From Homoserinibacter sp. YIM 151385 (GTDB lineage: Bacteria > Actinomycetota > Actinomycetes > Actinomycetales > Microbacteriaceae), in NCBI RefSeq assembly GCF_027912415.1, contig NZ_CP115175.1:558001-622000 (forward strand): DNA of 64,000 bases, in the 5' to 3' direction. Both the position numbers and the translations under genes were made by a program. Shown piece after piece: positions 9,477 through 18,648 of this stretch. How positions within the stretch are numbered: position 1 is the first letter of the stretch; every line of letters starts with the position of its first letter. Under the pieces are notes generated by a model. It had not been told where the DNA came from and ran no database searches. It saw nothing but the letters and a program-made list of their open reading frames with translations.

Positions 9477-10690
9477 TTCCGCTTCCCGGTGTAGTGGGGG
9501 TTCTCCCAGATGACGGTGCCGCCCTGGCCGAGGCCGACGCACATCGCGGTCATGCCGTAGCGGACCTCGGGGTGCTCCTCGAACTGGCGGGCGAGCTGGA
9601 TCATGAGGCGGACGCCGCTCGAGGCGAGCGGGTGGCCGATGGCGATCGCGCCGCCCCAGGAATTCACGCGCGGGTCGTCGTCGTCGATCCCGAAGTGGTC
9701 GAGCAGCGAGAGCACCTGCACGGCAAAGGCCTCGTTGAGCTCGAAGAGGCCGATGTCGTCGATCGAGAGACCCGCCTTGCGGAGCGCCTTCTCGGTCGAG
9801 GGGATCGGGCCGATGCCCATGACCTCCGGGGCGACGCCGGCGTAGGCGAAGCTCACGAGCCGCATCTTGGGCTGGAGCCCGTGCTCCTTCGCGGCGTCGG
9901 CGCTCGCGAGCAGCGAGACGGTGGCGCCGTCGGTGAGCGGCGAGGCGTTGCCGGCCGTGACGCGCCCGTGCGGCCGGAACGGGGTCTTGAGCCCCGCGAG
10001 GCCCTCCATGGTGGTCTCGGGCCGCATCCCCTCGTCCCGCGTCGCGAGACCCCAGCCCTCGGCGGAGCGGATCGCGACGGGCACCAGATCGGGCTGGATC
10101 CTCCCGGCCTCGTAGGCGGCCGCGACCTTCTGCTGGCTGCGGAGGCCGAAGCGGTCGCTGCGCTCCTTCGTCAGCTGCGGGAAGCGGTCGTGGAGGCGCT
10201 CGGCCGTGTTGCCCATGTTGAGCGAGTCGGGGCTCACGAGCTTCTCAGCGAGGAAGCGCGGGTTCGGGTCGGCGTCGAAGCCCATGGGGTGGCGCCCCAT
10301 GTGCTCGACCCCGCCGGCGATCGCGAAGTCGTATGCGCCGAAGGCGATGGCGCCGGCGACGGTCGTGACGCTCGTCATGGCGCCCGCGCACATCCGGTCG
10401 ATCGCGTAGCCGGGGACGCTGAGCGGGAGCCCCGCGAGGATCGCGGCCGTGCGGCCGAGCGTCAGGCCCTGGTCGCCGGTCTGCGTGGTGGCGGCGATCG
10501 CGACGTCGTCGATCGCCTCCTTCGGGACGGCGGGGTTGCGCTCGAGGAGGCCGATCATCGCCTTCACGATGAGGTCGTCGGCGCGGGTGCCCCAGTACTG
10601 GCCCTTCTCGCCGGCACGTCCGAACGGGGTCCTCACCCCGTCCACGAACACGACGTCGGCTCCTGATCCGGAGCGGGGGGAGTGGGCCAC
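9473..10690 (-). CDS. fadA: Acetyl-CoA acyltransferase (3-ketoacyl-CoA thiolase)
   Basis: A 405-aa thiolase, last step of beta-oxidation. The nucleophile Cys101 lies in DRMCAGAMTS, the second catalytic region is NEAFAVQVL, GHPLASSGVRL holds the catalytic His, and MTAMCVGLGQGG the acid/base Cys. The start is GTG 10690 with a GGAGG ribosome site four bases upstream; longer frames to 10738 lack one. A TAGGAT at 10762-10767 read on the minus strand is a possible -10. It is first in a two-gene operon with the fadB-like gene, coupled by a GTGA overlap. Confidence 0.93.
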   Translation of the reverse strand: MAHSPRSGSGADVVFVDGVRTPFGRAGEKGQYWGTRADDLIVKAMIGLLERNPAVPKEAIDDVAIAATTQTGDQGLTLGRTAAILAGLPLSVPGYAIDRMCAGAMTSVTTVAGAIAFGAYDFAIAGGVEHMGRHPMGFDADPNPRFLAEKLVSPDSLNMGNTAERLHDRFPQLTKERSDRFGLRSQQKVAAAYEAGRIQPDLVPVAIRSAEGWGLATRDEGMRPETTMEGLAGLKTPFRPHGRVTAGNASPLTDGATVSLLASADAAKEHGLQPKMRLVSFAYAGVAPEVMGIGPIPSTEKALRKAGLSIDDIGLFELNEAFAVQVLSLLDHFGIDDDDPRVNSWGGAIAIGHPLASSGVRLMIQLARQFEEHPEVRYGMTAMCVGLGQGGTVIWENPHYTGKRK

Positions 10691-10807
10691 GGTGCCTCCA
10701 AGTGAGATCTCGTCGACCCGGGGCGCGCGGCGGTCCACGGCGCTCCGGGAGGGTCGCCCCGATCCTATGGAGCTGCCCTGGGTGCGCGCGGAATCCTGTG
10801 ACGCTTC

Positions 10808-12034
10808 CTACGAAGCGGGCTCGACGGGCTCCGGCGGCTCTTGGGGGCCATCCACAAAGGACTGCGCGATCGCTTGTGCGGTCGCGTCGATCTGCCAGGG
10901 GCGCGCACCGAGCGCGGCGAGGGCCGCGGCGATCGACTCGCGGTCGTGGACCTCGGGCGGCGTCCAGGCCAGACGGCGCAGCAGGTCCGGTGTGAGGAGG
11001 TTCTCCACGGGCAGGCCGAGCTCCTCGGCGACGGCCTGCACGGCGGGGCGCGCGGCCTTCAGGCGGGCATCCGCCTCGGGGTTCTTGTCGGCCCAGGCGC
11101 GCGGCGGGGGCGGCCCGTCGCCGGGCACGCGGATCGCCGGCAGGTCCTCCATCGCGCGGCCGGCCTCGATCGCGCCCCACCAGCGGTCGATCTGCGAGCG
11201 GCTCGCACGGCCGGTGAACTCGCGGAGCGCCGCGAGCTCCCGCTTGGAGGCGGGGTTGGCCTTCGCGGCGTTGACGAGCGAGGCGTCGGGGACGAGCCGG
11301 CCGGGCGCCGTGTCGATCTCGCGCGCGTAGGCGTCGCGCGTCTCCCACAGCGACTTCGCGACGGCGAGGATGCGCTGGCTGCGGATGCCGTGGATGCCGG
11401 AGAGACGACGCCACGGGTCCTGGCGCACGGGGGTCTCGCGGTCCAGCACCGCCTGGAACTCCTGCGCCGCGGCCTCGACCTTGCCCTGCTCCTCGAGGAG
11501 GCCCGCGACGGCATCCCGCACGTCGACGAGCAGCTCGACGTCGAGCGCCGCATAGACCAGCCAGGCCTGGGGGAGCGGGCGCGTCGACCAGTCGGCCGCC
11601 GAGTGCTCCTTCGCCAGGTGGATGCCGAGGAGCTCCTGCACGACGGTGCCGAGGCCGACGCGCGGCAGGCCCGCGAGGCGCGCCCCGAGCTCCGTGTCGA
11701 AGAGCCGGACCGGGTGGATGCCGACCTCGCGGAGGCAGGCGAGGTCCTGACTCGCGGCGTGGAGCACCCACTCCTCCTCGCGCCCCAGCTCGCCGAGCTC
11801 CGACATGTCGCCGATCGCGATCGGGTCGAACAGGAAGACCTCGGCCCCGCGGCGGTACACCTGGATGAGGTAGGCGCGCTGGGAGTAGCGGAAGCCGGAG
11901 GCGCGCTCCGCGTCGATCGCGATCGGGCCGTGGCCGGCGCGCAGCACCTCGAGCGCGGCCAGGTAGCCCTCGCGGTCCTCGATCACGTCGATGTGCTCGT
12001 GCGCCGCGTCGGCGGCGGCGGTCGGCTCAGCCAC
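10808..12034 (-). CDS. rnd: Ribonuclease D-like 3'-5' exonuclease with HRDC domain
   Basis: A 408-aa protein. The N-terminal DEDD exonuclease domain (about 30-210) shows PIAIDAERASGFRY, the middle Asp in ASQDLACL and YAALDVELL for the last acidic residue. An HRDC nucleic-acid-binding domain follows (about 225-305). RNase D trims 3' ends of tRNA and other stable RNAs. The GTG at 12034 overlaps the end of the DUF3000 gene by eight bases. The DUF3000/RNase D pairing is typical of actinobacteria, often beside dxs. Confidence 0.92.
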   Translation of the reverse strand: MAEPTAAADAAHEHIDVIEDREGYLAALEVLRAGHGPIAIDAERASGFRYSQRAYLIQVYRRGAEVFLFDPIAIGDMSELGELGREEEWVLHAASQDLACLREVGIHPVRLFDTELGARLAGLPRVGLGTVVQELLGIHLAKEHSAADWSTRPLPQAWLVYAALDVELLVDVRDAVAGLLEEQGKVEAAAQEFQAVLDRETPVRQDPWRRLSGIHGIRSQRILAVAKSLWETRDAYAREIDTAPGRLVPDASLVNAAKANPASKRELAALREFTGRASRSQIDRWWGAIEAGRAMEDLPAIRVPGDGPPPPRAWADKNPEADARLKAARPAVQAVAEELGLPVENLLTPDLLRRLAWTPPEVHDRESIAAALAALGARPWQIDATAQAIAQSFVDGPQEPPEPVEPAS

Positions 12035-12623
12035 GCGTGCTCCGTCTCGCGGAGAGCAGGGCGACGCCGTCCTCGGTCGCGGGCGGCAGGCCGGCCAGCA
12101 TCGCGAGGAGGTCGGCCCAGCCCTCGACGTGCGCGGAGCTTGCGGGGTCCACAGGACTCCATGATGCCCGGAGCTCGAGCTGCGCGCCGTCCTGGCCGGC
12201 GAGCTCGCCGTACCCGGTCGAGAGGATCTTCGTGGCGGTGCCGGAGGCGGCCAGGTACTCGGCGCCGCGCGCGTCGAGCGCGTCCACCAGCCAGGACCAG
12301 GCGACGTCCGCGACGAAGGGGTCGACGCCGATGTCGGTCTCGAGGGGCGCCTGCGCGAAGCAGACGATGCGGAAGGCCCCGCCCCAGGCGTCCGGCTCTT
12401 CGGGGTCGTAGAGGAGCACGAAGCGGCCCGTGCCGAGCACCGAGTCGCTCGCGTGCCGAGTGGGGCGGACATCCGCCGCGAGGGCCACGGCGAAGGGCGC
12501 GAGGTTCGCGGGGGCGGTGATCTCCGCGATCTGCAGCTCGGGGCGCACCGCGGCGGCCCGCACGGCGGCCACGGCGGCACCGAAGGCTGCCGGGACCCCG
12601 GCGTCGCTCGTCGTATCGGCCAC
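12027..12623 (-). CDS. DUF3000 family protein
   Basis: A 198-aa protein matching the actinobacterial DUF3000 family by length and by features such as VLGTGRFVLLYDPEEPDAWGG and the run ending in a WADLLAML segment. No membrane segments or catalytic motifs are evident and its function is unknown. The GTG start at 12623 is six bases after a TAATCT -10 box, suggesting a leaderless transcript. It is the first gene of an operon with RNase D (8-bp overlap), which hints at a role linked to RNA metabolism or to isoprenoid genes often nearby. Confidence 0.85.
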   Translation of the reverse strand: MADTTSDAGVPAAFGAAVAAVRAAAVRPELQIAEITAPANLAPFAVALAADVRPTRHASDSVLGTGRFVLLYDPEEPDAWGGAFRIVCFAQAPLETDIGVDPFVADVAWSWLVDALDARGAEYLAASGTATKILSTGYGELAGQDGAQLELRASWSPVDPASSAHVEGWADLLAMLAGLPPATEDGVALLSARRSTRG

Positions 12624-12629
12624 GTTGGC

Positions 12630-12635
12630 AGATTA
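12630..12635 (-). promoter_or_regulatory. -10 box for DUF3000-RNase D operon
   Basis: Read on the minus strand this is TAATCT, six bases before the GTG start of the DUF3000 gene, so the transcript probably begins at the start codon. No convincing -35. Confidence 0.45.
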
Positions 12636-12705
12636 GGGTTCTCCTGGGCGCGCGGCCGTCAGGCACGCCGCCGGTCCCATGACATGTCGCGAGCGGAGGT
12701 GGCAG

Positions 12706-13881
12706 GTGTCCGCTCGCAGCTGGTGTCTCGCGGGGGCGGTCCTCGCCGGAGTCGGCGGCGCCGCAGCGCTCGGCGTCGCCGGGCTCTCGCTCGCGATCGC
12801 GCGCACCATCGTCACGCCTCCCCGGCGCCGTCCGGACGACATCCGCATCCTCGAGGTCGACGTCGATCGCGGTGAGATCACGCTCGAGGCCGGTCCCGAG
12901 ACCCTCGTGCCGGGGCGCTACGGGCTGTGGTTCTCACACGACCAGGGCTACGCGCGGATCGGCGAGGTGCTCCGGCGCGAGCCCGACCGCGTGGTGCGGC
13001 GCATCCTCGAGGTCGAGGCCGGGGAGCTCGGCGAGGCCCGATCCGGTCGCTGGAGCGGCTGGCTGCACCGCAGCCCCGCGACGCTCTCGCACGCCTGGGA
13101 GGCGATCGAGATCCCGACGCCGCACGGCCCCGCACCCGCCTGGGTGGTCCCGGCCGAGGGCGACGGCACCCGCTGGGCCGTCCTCGTGCACGGCCGCGCC
13201 GTCACGCGCGCCGAGACCCTCCGCGCGATCGAGCCCATGCTCGCCGACGGCCGCAGCGTCCTCATGGTGTCCTACCGCAACGATCCCGACGCGCCCGCGA
13301 GCCCGGACGGTCGCTATGCGCTCGGGCTCGAGGAGTGGCGGGACGTGGATGCGGCCCTCGACATGCTCCGCGGCCTCGGAGCCCGCGACCTCGTCCTCAT
13401 GGGCTGGTCGATGGGCGGCGCGACGGTGCTCCAGACGCTCGCGCGTTCGCCGCACGCCGAGCTCGTGCGCGGTGCCGTGCTCGACTCCCCGGCCGTCGAC
13501 TGGCGGACGGTCATCGACCAGCAGATCGTCGCGCTCCGCGGGCTCCCGCGGGCGCTCAGCCGGATCGTGCAGGGCGTGCTCGGCTCCCGGCTCGCCTCGC
13601 GCGTCGTCGGCCTCGACCGGCCGATCGACCTCGACGCGCTCGACTGGGTCGCGCGGGCGGACGAGCTCGCGGTGCCGGTGCTCATCCTGCACAGCGACGG
13701 CGACGACTTCGTGCCGCCGAGCGCCTCGCGGCGCCTTGCCGCGCGCCGCCCCGACCTCGTCCGCTACGAGGCCTTCGACACCGCGAGGCACACCCGGCTC
13801 TGGAACTACGACCCGGAGCGCTGGAGCGGCGCGATCCGGGACTGGCTGCGCGGGCTGCCTCAGAGCGCCCAGCGGGTGTAG
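12706..13881 (+). CDS. Membrane-anchored alpha/beta hydrolase
   Basis: A 391-aa protein with an N-terminal membrane anchor (about residues 5-30). A long N-terminal region is followed by an alpha/beta hydrolase core: nucleophile Ser in LMGWSMGGATVLQ, the acid in ILHSDGDDFVPP and a His near FDTARHTRLW. It would act on the outer side of the membrane on an ester or peptide substrate that I cannot name. GTG 12706 has a GGAGGT site five bases upstream; ATG 12679 in the same frame lacks one. Its last 22 bases overlap the convergent reductase gene. Confidence 0.85.
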   Translation: MSARSWCLAGAVLAGVGGAAALGVAGLSLAIARTIVTPPRRRPDDIRILEVDVDRGEITLEAGPETLVPGRYGLWFSHDQGYARIGEVLRREPDRVVRRILEVEAGELGEARSGRWSGWLHRSPATLSHAWEAIEIPTPHGPAPAWVVPAEGDGTRWAVLVHGRAVTRAETLRAIEPMLADGRSVLMVSYRNDPDAPASPDGRYALGLEEWRDVDAALDMLRGLGARDLVLMGWSMGGATVLQTLARSPHAELVRGAVLDSPAVDWRTVIDQQIVALRGLPRALSRIVQGVLGSRLASRVVGLDRPIDLDALDWVARADELAVPVLILHSDGDDFVPPSASRRLAARRPDLVRYEAFDTARHTRLWNYDPERWSGAIRDWLRGLPQSAQRV

Positions 13882-14588
13882 AGGTTGCCGAGCTCGTCGG
13901 CGGCGAGCTGACGGAGCCGCGCGCCGCGCGGTCCCGGCGCGCCGAGGGCGGGCACGCCCGTGCCGGTGATCGCCGCCGCGGTCGACAGGCAGAGCTCGTC
14001 GACGCGCCCCGCATCGATGAGGGCCGCCGCGAGCGACGGGCCGCCCTCGCAGACGATGCGGGGAAGCCCTCGGTCGCGCAGCGCGTCGAGCGCCGCCCCG
14101 AGGTCGACGCCCGCGGCGCCTGCCTCGGGGAGCGGCGCGAAGTCGAGCTCGACCCCCTCGAGCGTCGCCCGCACCCTCGCCTCGGCCGTGGCCGGGGCGA
14201 GCACCGTCACGACGGCGCTCGAGGCCGGACCGCCGGGCGGGATCGCCGCCCCGCCGAGCTCCCCGGACCGCGTCAGCACCGCGAGGCGCGCACGGCGGGG
14301 GAGCAGGGGCCCCTCGGCGCGGAAGCTGCGCGCCCCGATGAGGACGACATCCGACTCGGCACGGATCGCGCCGAGCACCGCGCGGTCGGCGCCCGAGCTC
14401 AGGGTCTCGGAGGTGCCGTCGAGCCCCTGCGCGCTGCCGTCGAGACTCTGCACGAGGTCGATCCGGACACCCGCCGCCTCGCCCCGGTACCACTCGCGCA
14501 GCGCGTCGCGCGAGCCCGCGGCGTCGAGCTCGAGGTGCTCGGGGGCCGGGAGCACGGCACCCTCGGCGAGCAGCCGCGAGAGCCTCAT
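13860..14588 (-). CDS. RibD C-terminal/dihydrofolate-reductase-like reductase
   Basis: A 242-aa protein of the RibD_C fold. The segment RIDLVQSLDGSAQG is the usual substrate/cofactor strand of pyrimidine reductases, and IVCEGGPSLAAALIDAGRVDEL is the family signature near the C-terminus. It resembles the second domain of RibD (5-amino-6-ribosylaminouracil 5'-phosphate reduction with NADPH) without a deaminase domain, so it may be a stand-alone reductase of another substrate. The ATG overlaps the sufE stop (ATGA). The 3' end overlaps the convergent hydrolase gene. Confidence 0.85.
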   Translation of the reverse strand: MRLSRLLAEGAVLPAPEHLELDAAGSRDALREWYRGEAAGVRIDLVQSLDGSAQGLDGTSETLSSGADRAVLGAIRAESDVVLIGARSFRAEGPLLPRRARLAVLTRSGELGGAAIPPGGPASSAVVTVLAPATAEARVRATLEGVELDFAPLPEAGAAGVDLGAALDALRDRGLPRIVCEGGPSLAAALIDAGRVDELCLSTAAAITGTGVPALGAPGPRGARLRQLAADELGNLYTRWAL

Positions 14589-15022
14589 GCGGCCAGCCGC
14601 TCCCGGAGCTGGCGCTTCGCCCGGCCGAGCAGCGCCATCATGCCGCGGATGCGCAGCGGGCTCACCGCCTCCGTGAGCCCGAGCTCGAGCGGGAAGTCCT
14701 CGGGGATCGCGAGCGCCTGCTCCGCCGTGAGCCCCTCGAGCCCCTGCGCGAGGATGGAGGCGAAGCCGCGGGTCGTCGGCGCCTGCTCCGGTGCCGTGGC
14801 ATGCAGGTGCACGAGCCCCGCCTCGTCGAGCTCGGTGAAGATGTACACCGGCGACTGGCACTCCTCGACCCGCTCGAGGAGGTCGGGATGGTCGCGGTAG
14901 CGCTCGGGGAGCTCGGGGAGGCCCTGCGAGAACTCGAGCAGCAGCTGGAGGCGCTCGCGCTGCTCGAGCGCGAGGAAGTCCTCCTGGATGCCGCGCAGCG
15001 TCGGCGGGACGGGATCGGGCAT
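14585..15022 (-). CDS. sufE: SufE-family cysteine desulfuration protein
   Basis: A 145-aa SufE-like protein with the persulfide-accepting Cys at about residue 55 in RVEECQSPVYIF and the family segment TRGFASILAQGLEG. SufE takes sulfur from cysteine desulfurase for Fe-S cluster assembly. It lies just downstream of a rhodanese and is coupled to a RibD-like reductase by an ATGA overlap, so the three probably share a transcript. No cysteine desulfurase gene is in the window. Confidence 0.93.
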   Translation of the reverse strand: MPDPVPPTLRGIQEDFLALEQRERLQLLLEFSQGLPELPERYRDHPDLLERVEECQSPVYIFTELDEAGLVHLHATAPEQAPTTRGFASILAQGLEGLTAEQALAIPEDFPLELGLTEAVSPLRIRGMMALLGRAKRQLRERLAA

Positions 15023-15063
15023 GCCGCCACCGTACCCGCCCGTCGCGTCCCGCGCGCGGCGGG

Positions 15064-15963
15064 CTACCGTGCGGGGACCGGGCCGGGCTCGGCGCCGGTG
15101 ACGATGGGGGCGCCGACGAGGCTGCCCCACTCGGTCCAGGAGCCGTCGTAGTTGCGGACGCCCTCGAAGCCGAGCAGGTGCGCGAGCACGAACCAGGTGT
15201 GGCTCGAGCGCTCCCCGATGCGGCAGTAGGCGATGACGTCGTCGCCGTCGCGGAGGCCGGCCTCGCCGCGGTAGATCGCGTCCAGCTCCCGGGCGGTGCG
15301 GAAGGTGCCGTCCTCGTTCGCGGCGCGGCCCCACGGGACGCTCGCGGCGCTCGGGATGTGGCCGGCGCGGAGGGCGCCCTCCTCCGGGTAGGCGGGGGCG
15401 GTCGTGCGCTGGCCCGAGTACTCCTCGGGGGAGCGGACGTCGATGAGCGGGCTGCCGAGGTGCGCGAGCACGTCGTCGCGGAAGGCGCGCACGGTGCGGT
15501 CGTCCCGCTCGACGACCGGGTAGGCGGTCCGCGCGCGCTCGGCGGGCGCCGTCGTGAGCTCGCGGCCCTCGGCCTCCCACAGGGCCCGTCCGCCGTCGAG
15601 GAGGCGCACGTCCTCGTGCCCGAAGAGCGTCAGGACCCACAGCGCGTAGGCCGCCCACCAGTTGCTCTTGTCGCCGTAGACGACGATCGTGTCGTCGCGC
15701 GCCACGCCCTTCGCGGAGAGCAGCTCGGCGAGGCCGGCGCCGTCGAGGTAGTCCCGGGTCACCGGGTGATTGAGCTCGGTGTGCCAGTCGAGCTTCACGG
15801 CGCCGGGGATGTGGCCGGTCTCGTAGAGCAGGACGTCCTCGTCGGACTCGACGACGACGAGACCCGGCTCGCCGAGGTGGTCCGCGAGCCACGCGGTGCT
15901 CACGAGCCGCTCGGGGTGCGCGTAGTCCGCGAAGCGGGGGGAGGGGTCGGCGGGGACGGTCAT
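15064..15963 (-). CDS. sseA: Thiosulfate/3-mercaptopyruvate sulfurtransferase (two rhodanese domains)
   Basis: A 299-aa tandem rhodanese. The first domain (about 20-140) lacks the active Cys; the second (about 165-285) carries Cys247 in [15 protein letters not shown] and has SPEEYSGQ after LIDVRS. It transfers a sulfane sulfur to thiol acceptors. The ATG at 15963 has an AGGAG site; an upstream in-frame ATG at 16008 would extend into the palindromic operator candidate. It is transcribed with sufE, which fits a sulfur-transfer role, and is divergent from zapE. Confidence 0.92.
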   Translation of the reverse strand: MTVPADPSPRFADYAHPERLVSTAWLADHLGEPGLVVVESDEDVLLYETGHIPGAVKLDWHTELNHPVTRDYLDGAGLAELLSAKGVARDDTIVVYGDKSNWWAAYALWVLTLFGHEDVRLLDGGRALWEAEGRELTTAPAERARTAYPVVERDDRTVRAFRDDVLAHLGSPLIDVRSPEEYSGQRTTAPAYPEEGALRAGHIPSAASVPWGRAANEDGTFRTARELDAIYRGEAGLRDGDDVIAYCRIGERSSHTWFVLAHLLGFEGVRNYDGSWTEWGSLVGAPIVTGAEPGPVPAR

Positions 15964-15993
15964 GGGAGCTCCTCGGGTGCGGCGGGTCGGGTG

Positions 15994-16016
15994 CGGGGTC
16001 GATATCATCGACCCCG
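15994..16016. promoter_or_regulatory. 10-bp perfect inverted repeat between sseA and zapE
   Basis: CGGGGTCGAT and ATCGACCCCG flank a 3-base spacer. The dyad covers a TATCAT that could be a -10 box and lies between two divergent genes, so an operator controlling one or both is the best reading. It could also be a hairpin in a leader RNA. Confidence 0.5.
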
Positions 16017-16070
16017 TCCAGACTACGAAGTCGTCCCGTGGCCCGCCGCCGTGCCGTCAGAGTTCGACAC

Positions 16071-17114
16071 ATGAAGGCAGGCATGGCTCCCGAGACCCCG
16101 AGCAGCGCGACGCACCCCTCGATCCGCGACCGCTCGCCCGCCATGACGGGCCAGGAGATCGCGGCATCCCTCGTCCCGCCGCGGCAGTTCGACGGCGCGA
16201 CGCTCGAGAGCTACCGTCCGGATCCGGACCATCCCTCGCAGGCGGAGGCCGTGGAGGCCGTGCGCGCCTTCGCGGGCAGCCGCGGCGGGGGAGGGGGCGG
16301 GCTCTTCTCGCGGCGCAAGGCGCCGGCCGCGAAAGCGGGGCTCTACCTCGACGGCGGCTTCGGCGTCGGCAAGACCCACCTCCTCGCCGCCCTGTACGGC
16401 ATGACGAAGGGCCGGCGCTACTTCGGCACCTTCATCGAGTACACGGCGCTCGTCGGCGCGCTCGGCTTCCAGCCGACGGTGCAGCTGCTCAAGGGCGCGG
16501 CGCTCGTCGCGATCGACGAGTTCGAGCTCGACGACCCGGGCGACACCATGATGATGACCCGGCTCCTCGGCGAGCTCGCCGAGTCGGGCACCCGCATCGC
16601 CGCGACCTCGAACACGCCCCCCAACGCGCTCGGCGAGGGCCGCTTCGCGGCGGTCGACTTCCTCCGCGAGATCCACGCGCTCGCGGCGCGCTTCGACATC
16701 CTCCGCATCGACGGCGAGGACTACCGCCGCCGCGAGGTCTCGGGCTCGGCCGTCGTCCTCGACGACGCCGGCATCGACCGCGTGCTGGATGCGGCCTCCG
16801 GCCCGGTCGTGGACGACGACTTCGGCGAGCTCCTGCACCATCTCGCGACCGTGCACCCCTCGCGCTACGTGAAGCTCGTCGACGGCCTCGCGGCGATCGG
16901 GCTCCGCGAGGTCGCGACCCTGCACGACCAGACCGACGCCCTGCGCTTCGTCGCCTTCGTCGACCGCCTCTACGACGAGCGCGTCCCGATCGCCGCGAGC
17001 GGCACGCCGCTCGACGAGGTCTTCGGCGCCGACATGCTCGGCGGCGGCTACCGGAAGAAGTACCTCCGGGCGATCTCGCGGCTCGTCGCGCTCACCTCGG
17101 GCGCGCGGGAGTAG
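16071..17114 (+). CDS. zapE: Cell division ATPase ZapE (AFG1-like)
   Basis: A 347-aa AFG1/ZapE ATPase. It has a Walker A motif (GGFGVGKTHLL), a Walker B (LVAIDEFELDDPGD), an FIEYTALVGALG segment and the family pattern TRLLGELAESGTRIAATSNTPPN. In proteobacteria ZapE acts on the Z-ring; the actinobacterial role is not settled. The start is uncertain: ATG 16071, 16083 and 16143 are all possible, and none has a strong ribosome site. I used 16071; conservation would favour a start at or before 16143. Confidence 0.88.
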   Translation: MKAGMAPETPSSATHPSIRDRSPAMTGQEIAASLVPPRQFDGATLESYRPDPDHPSQAEAVEAVRAFAGSRGGGGGGLFSRRKAPAAKAGLYLDGGFGVGKTHLLAALYGMTKGRRYFGTFIEYTALVGALGFQPTVQLLKGAALVAIDEFELDDPGDTMMMTRLLGELAESGTRIAATSNTPPNALGEGRFAAVDFLREIHALAARFDILRIDGEDYRRREVSGSAVVLDDAGIDRVLDAASGPVVDDDFGELLHHLATVHPSRYVKLVDGLAAIGLREVATLHDQTDALRFVAFVDRLYDERVPIAASGTPLDEVFGADMLGGGYRKKYLRAISRLVALTSGARE

Positions 17115-17129
17115 TCGGCCGGCAGTGGA

Positions 17130-17570
17130 TCAGGCGGCGCCGACCGACTTGCGCACGAGCCGGGCGATCTCCGCCTCGACCTCGTCGTCGAGCCCGACGA
17201 GCGCGTAGGAGGTGGCCCACATCTTCCCCTCGTCGAGCTGCGCGGGGTCGTTGAAGCCGAGCGTCGCGAAGCGCCCGTCGAACTTGGCGGCGCCCTTGAA
17301 GAAGACGACCGACTTGCCGTCCTCGTCGGCGTAGGACGGCATCCCGTACCAGAGCTTCGCGAAGAGGTGCGGCGCCTGCTCGCTGACGATGGCGTGCACG
17401 CGCTCCGCGAGCACGCGGTCCTCGTCGGGCATGTCGGCGATCGCCGCCAGCTGCGCCTCCAGGAGGTCCGCCTTCTTCTGGGAGGCCTTCAGCTCCTTCG
17501 CGCGCTCCTTCATGGCGGCGCGCTCGGCGGCGCTGAAGCCGGACTTCGTGGAGGTCGTCTTCTCGGTCAT
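17130..17570 (-). CDS. DUF1801-type protein
   Basis: A 146-aa soluble protein. After a charged helical N-terminus (about 1-50) it shows a compact domain with LFAKLWYGMPSYADEDGKSVVFF, the pattern of YdhG/DUF1801 proteins. That family includes an iron-chaperone-like fold of unclear function in bacteria. No membrane segments or signal peptide. It is convergent with zapE and separated from it by 15 bases. Function unknown. Confidence 0.75.
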   Translation of the reverse strand: MTEKTTSTKSGFSAAERAAMKERAKELKASQKKADLLEAQLAAIADMPDEDRVLAERVHAIVSEQAPHLFAKLWYGMPSYADEDGKSVVFFKGAAKFDGRFATLGFNDPAQLDEGKMWATSYALVGLDDEVEAEIARLVRKSVGAA

Positions 17571-17645
17571 GCCGCCATCATCCTCCCTGCCCGTTCCGGT
17601 GCGCTTCTCGGATCCTGCTCGATCCGCGGACCCGGCGCCGTGAGC

Positions 17646-17861
17646 TCAGCGGCCGCTGTCCGCCTCGCGCCGGGAGCGCAGATCCCGAGCGGCCTGCCGC
17701 GCGCCCGCGACGACGAGCAGGAGGCCCACCATGAGGCTCATGATCGTCACCCAGAGCTGGGCCGCGGCCTGGAAGGCGATCACGGGGGCCGCGAACGCGA
17801 AGGTCGCGCAGATGAAGTACCAGACCCCGTACTGCGGGGCGGGCGTCGGGCGCTCGGTCAT
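17646..17861 (-). CDS. Small membrane protein, two membrane segments
   Basis: A 71-aa protein with two hydrophobic stretches (about 14-32 and 35-55) and a basic C-terminal tail. I recognise no family. The start is ATG 17861, which has a GGAG site; an upstream GTG would add eight residues. It stands alone on the minus strand between the DUF1801 gene and an amidase-domain gene. Confidence 0.65.
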   Translation of the reverse strand: MTERPTPAPQYGVWYFICATFAFAAPVIAFQAAAQLWVTIMSLMVGLLLVVAGARQAARDLRSRREADSGR

Positions 17862-17917
17862 GTCGTCTCCTCTCGACCCCACCACGCTAGGCGGCGATCC
17901 TGGGGATCCCGACGACG

Positions 17918-18565
17918 TCAGTCGGCGAGGTGCCAGTAGTGGACGACCGCGCCCTCGTGCTCGGCGAGGAGCCGGTCCACGGGCATCTCGCGGTACGAGG
18001 GGGAGTGGCCGCCGAGACGGACGTCGACCGTCCCGTCGTCCCGGGGGATCACCGCGGTCACGACGGCGGTGTGGTCCCGGTCGCCGGAGGCGTCCCAGTC
18101 GAACTGGGCGACGTCGCCGACGGCGAGCTCGGCGCGCTGGGTGTCGTCGAGCGCGGTCGCACGCTCGGGACGCGCGGCGAGGTAGTCGCGGAAGGCGGTC
18201 GAGCTGATCCAGGCGCGGGTGTAGGCGTGGGCGCCGACGAGCGAGCGGGAATGCCCCCAGTCGTCATCCATGCCCCAGCCGCGTGCGAGGAGCGTCTGGC
18301 TCGTGAAGTTGACGCAGTCGGTGCCGCCGAGGGTGCCGAACTCGTCGACGTTCGCCTCCTCCCAGTGCTCGTCGAGGTAGGCCATCTGCGCGGCGACGTC
18401 CGCGGAGAGCGGCTCGGCCGCTGCGACAGGCGGGGTATAGCTCGGACGGAGCTGCTCCTTCACGAGCAGAGCGCCGGCGCCGAGGACGAGCACGCCGAGC
18501 AGGATGCCGGCCACGAGCCGACGCGGACGGGGACGGCGCGCGGGGCTCGGCTCGATCTCGGACAT
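17918..18565 (-). CDS. Membrane-anchored amidase domain protein (Amidase_6-like)
   Basis: A 215-aa protein with a basic N-terminus, one membrane segment (about 17-38) and an extracellular domain from about residue 60. The domain carries GGTDCVNFTSQTLLARG, with a candidate catalytic Cys, and DHTAVVTAV with a candidate His, as in the NlpC/P60-related Amidase_6 family. It may act on cell-wall or protein amide bonds. The ATG at 18565 begins MSEIEPSPARR. It is divergent from the next gene. Confidence 0.8.
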   Translation of the reverse strand: MSEIEPSPARRPRPRRLVAGILLGVLVLGAGALLVKEQLRPSYTPPVAAAEPLSADVAAQMAYLDEHWEEANVDEFGTLGGTDCVNFTSQTLLARGWGMDDDWGHSRSLVGAHAYTRAWISSTAFRDYLAARPERATALDDTQRAELAVGDVAQFDWDASGDRDHTAVVTAVIPRDDGTVDVRLGGHSPSYREMPVDRLLAEHEGAVVHYWHLAD

Positions 18566-18648
18566 CCGCTCACGATAGCCCGGGCCGGGCACGCATCCAG
18601 GAGCCGCCCGGCCCCATTTCTGGGGCGACCGCGGGCGGACGAGGCGTT

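Noticed and set aside
7347-9494. 715-codon + strand frame antisense to the fadB-like gene
   Set aside because: Antisense shadow; composition is Glu/Val/Arg-rich without family features.
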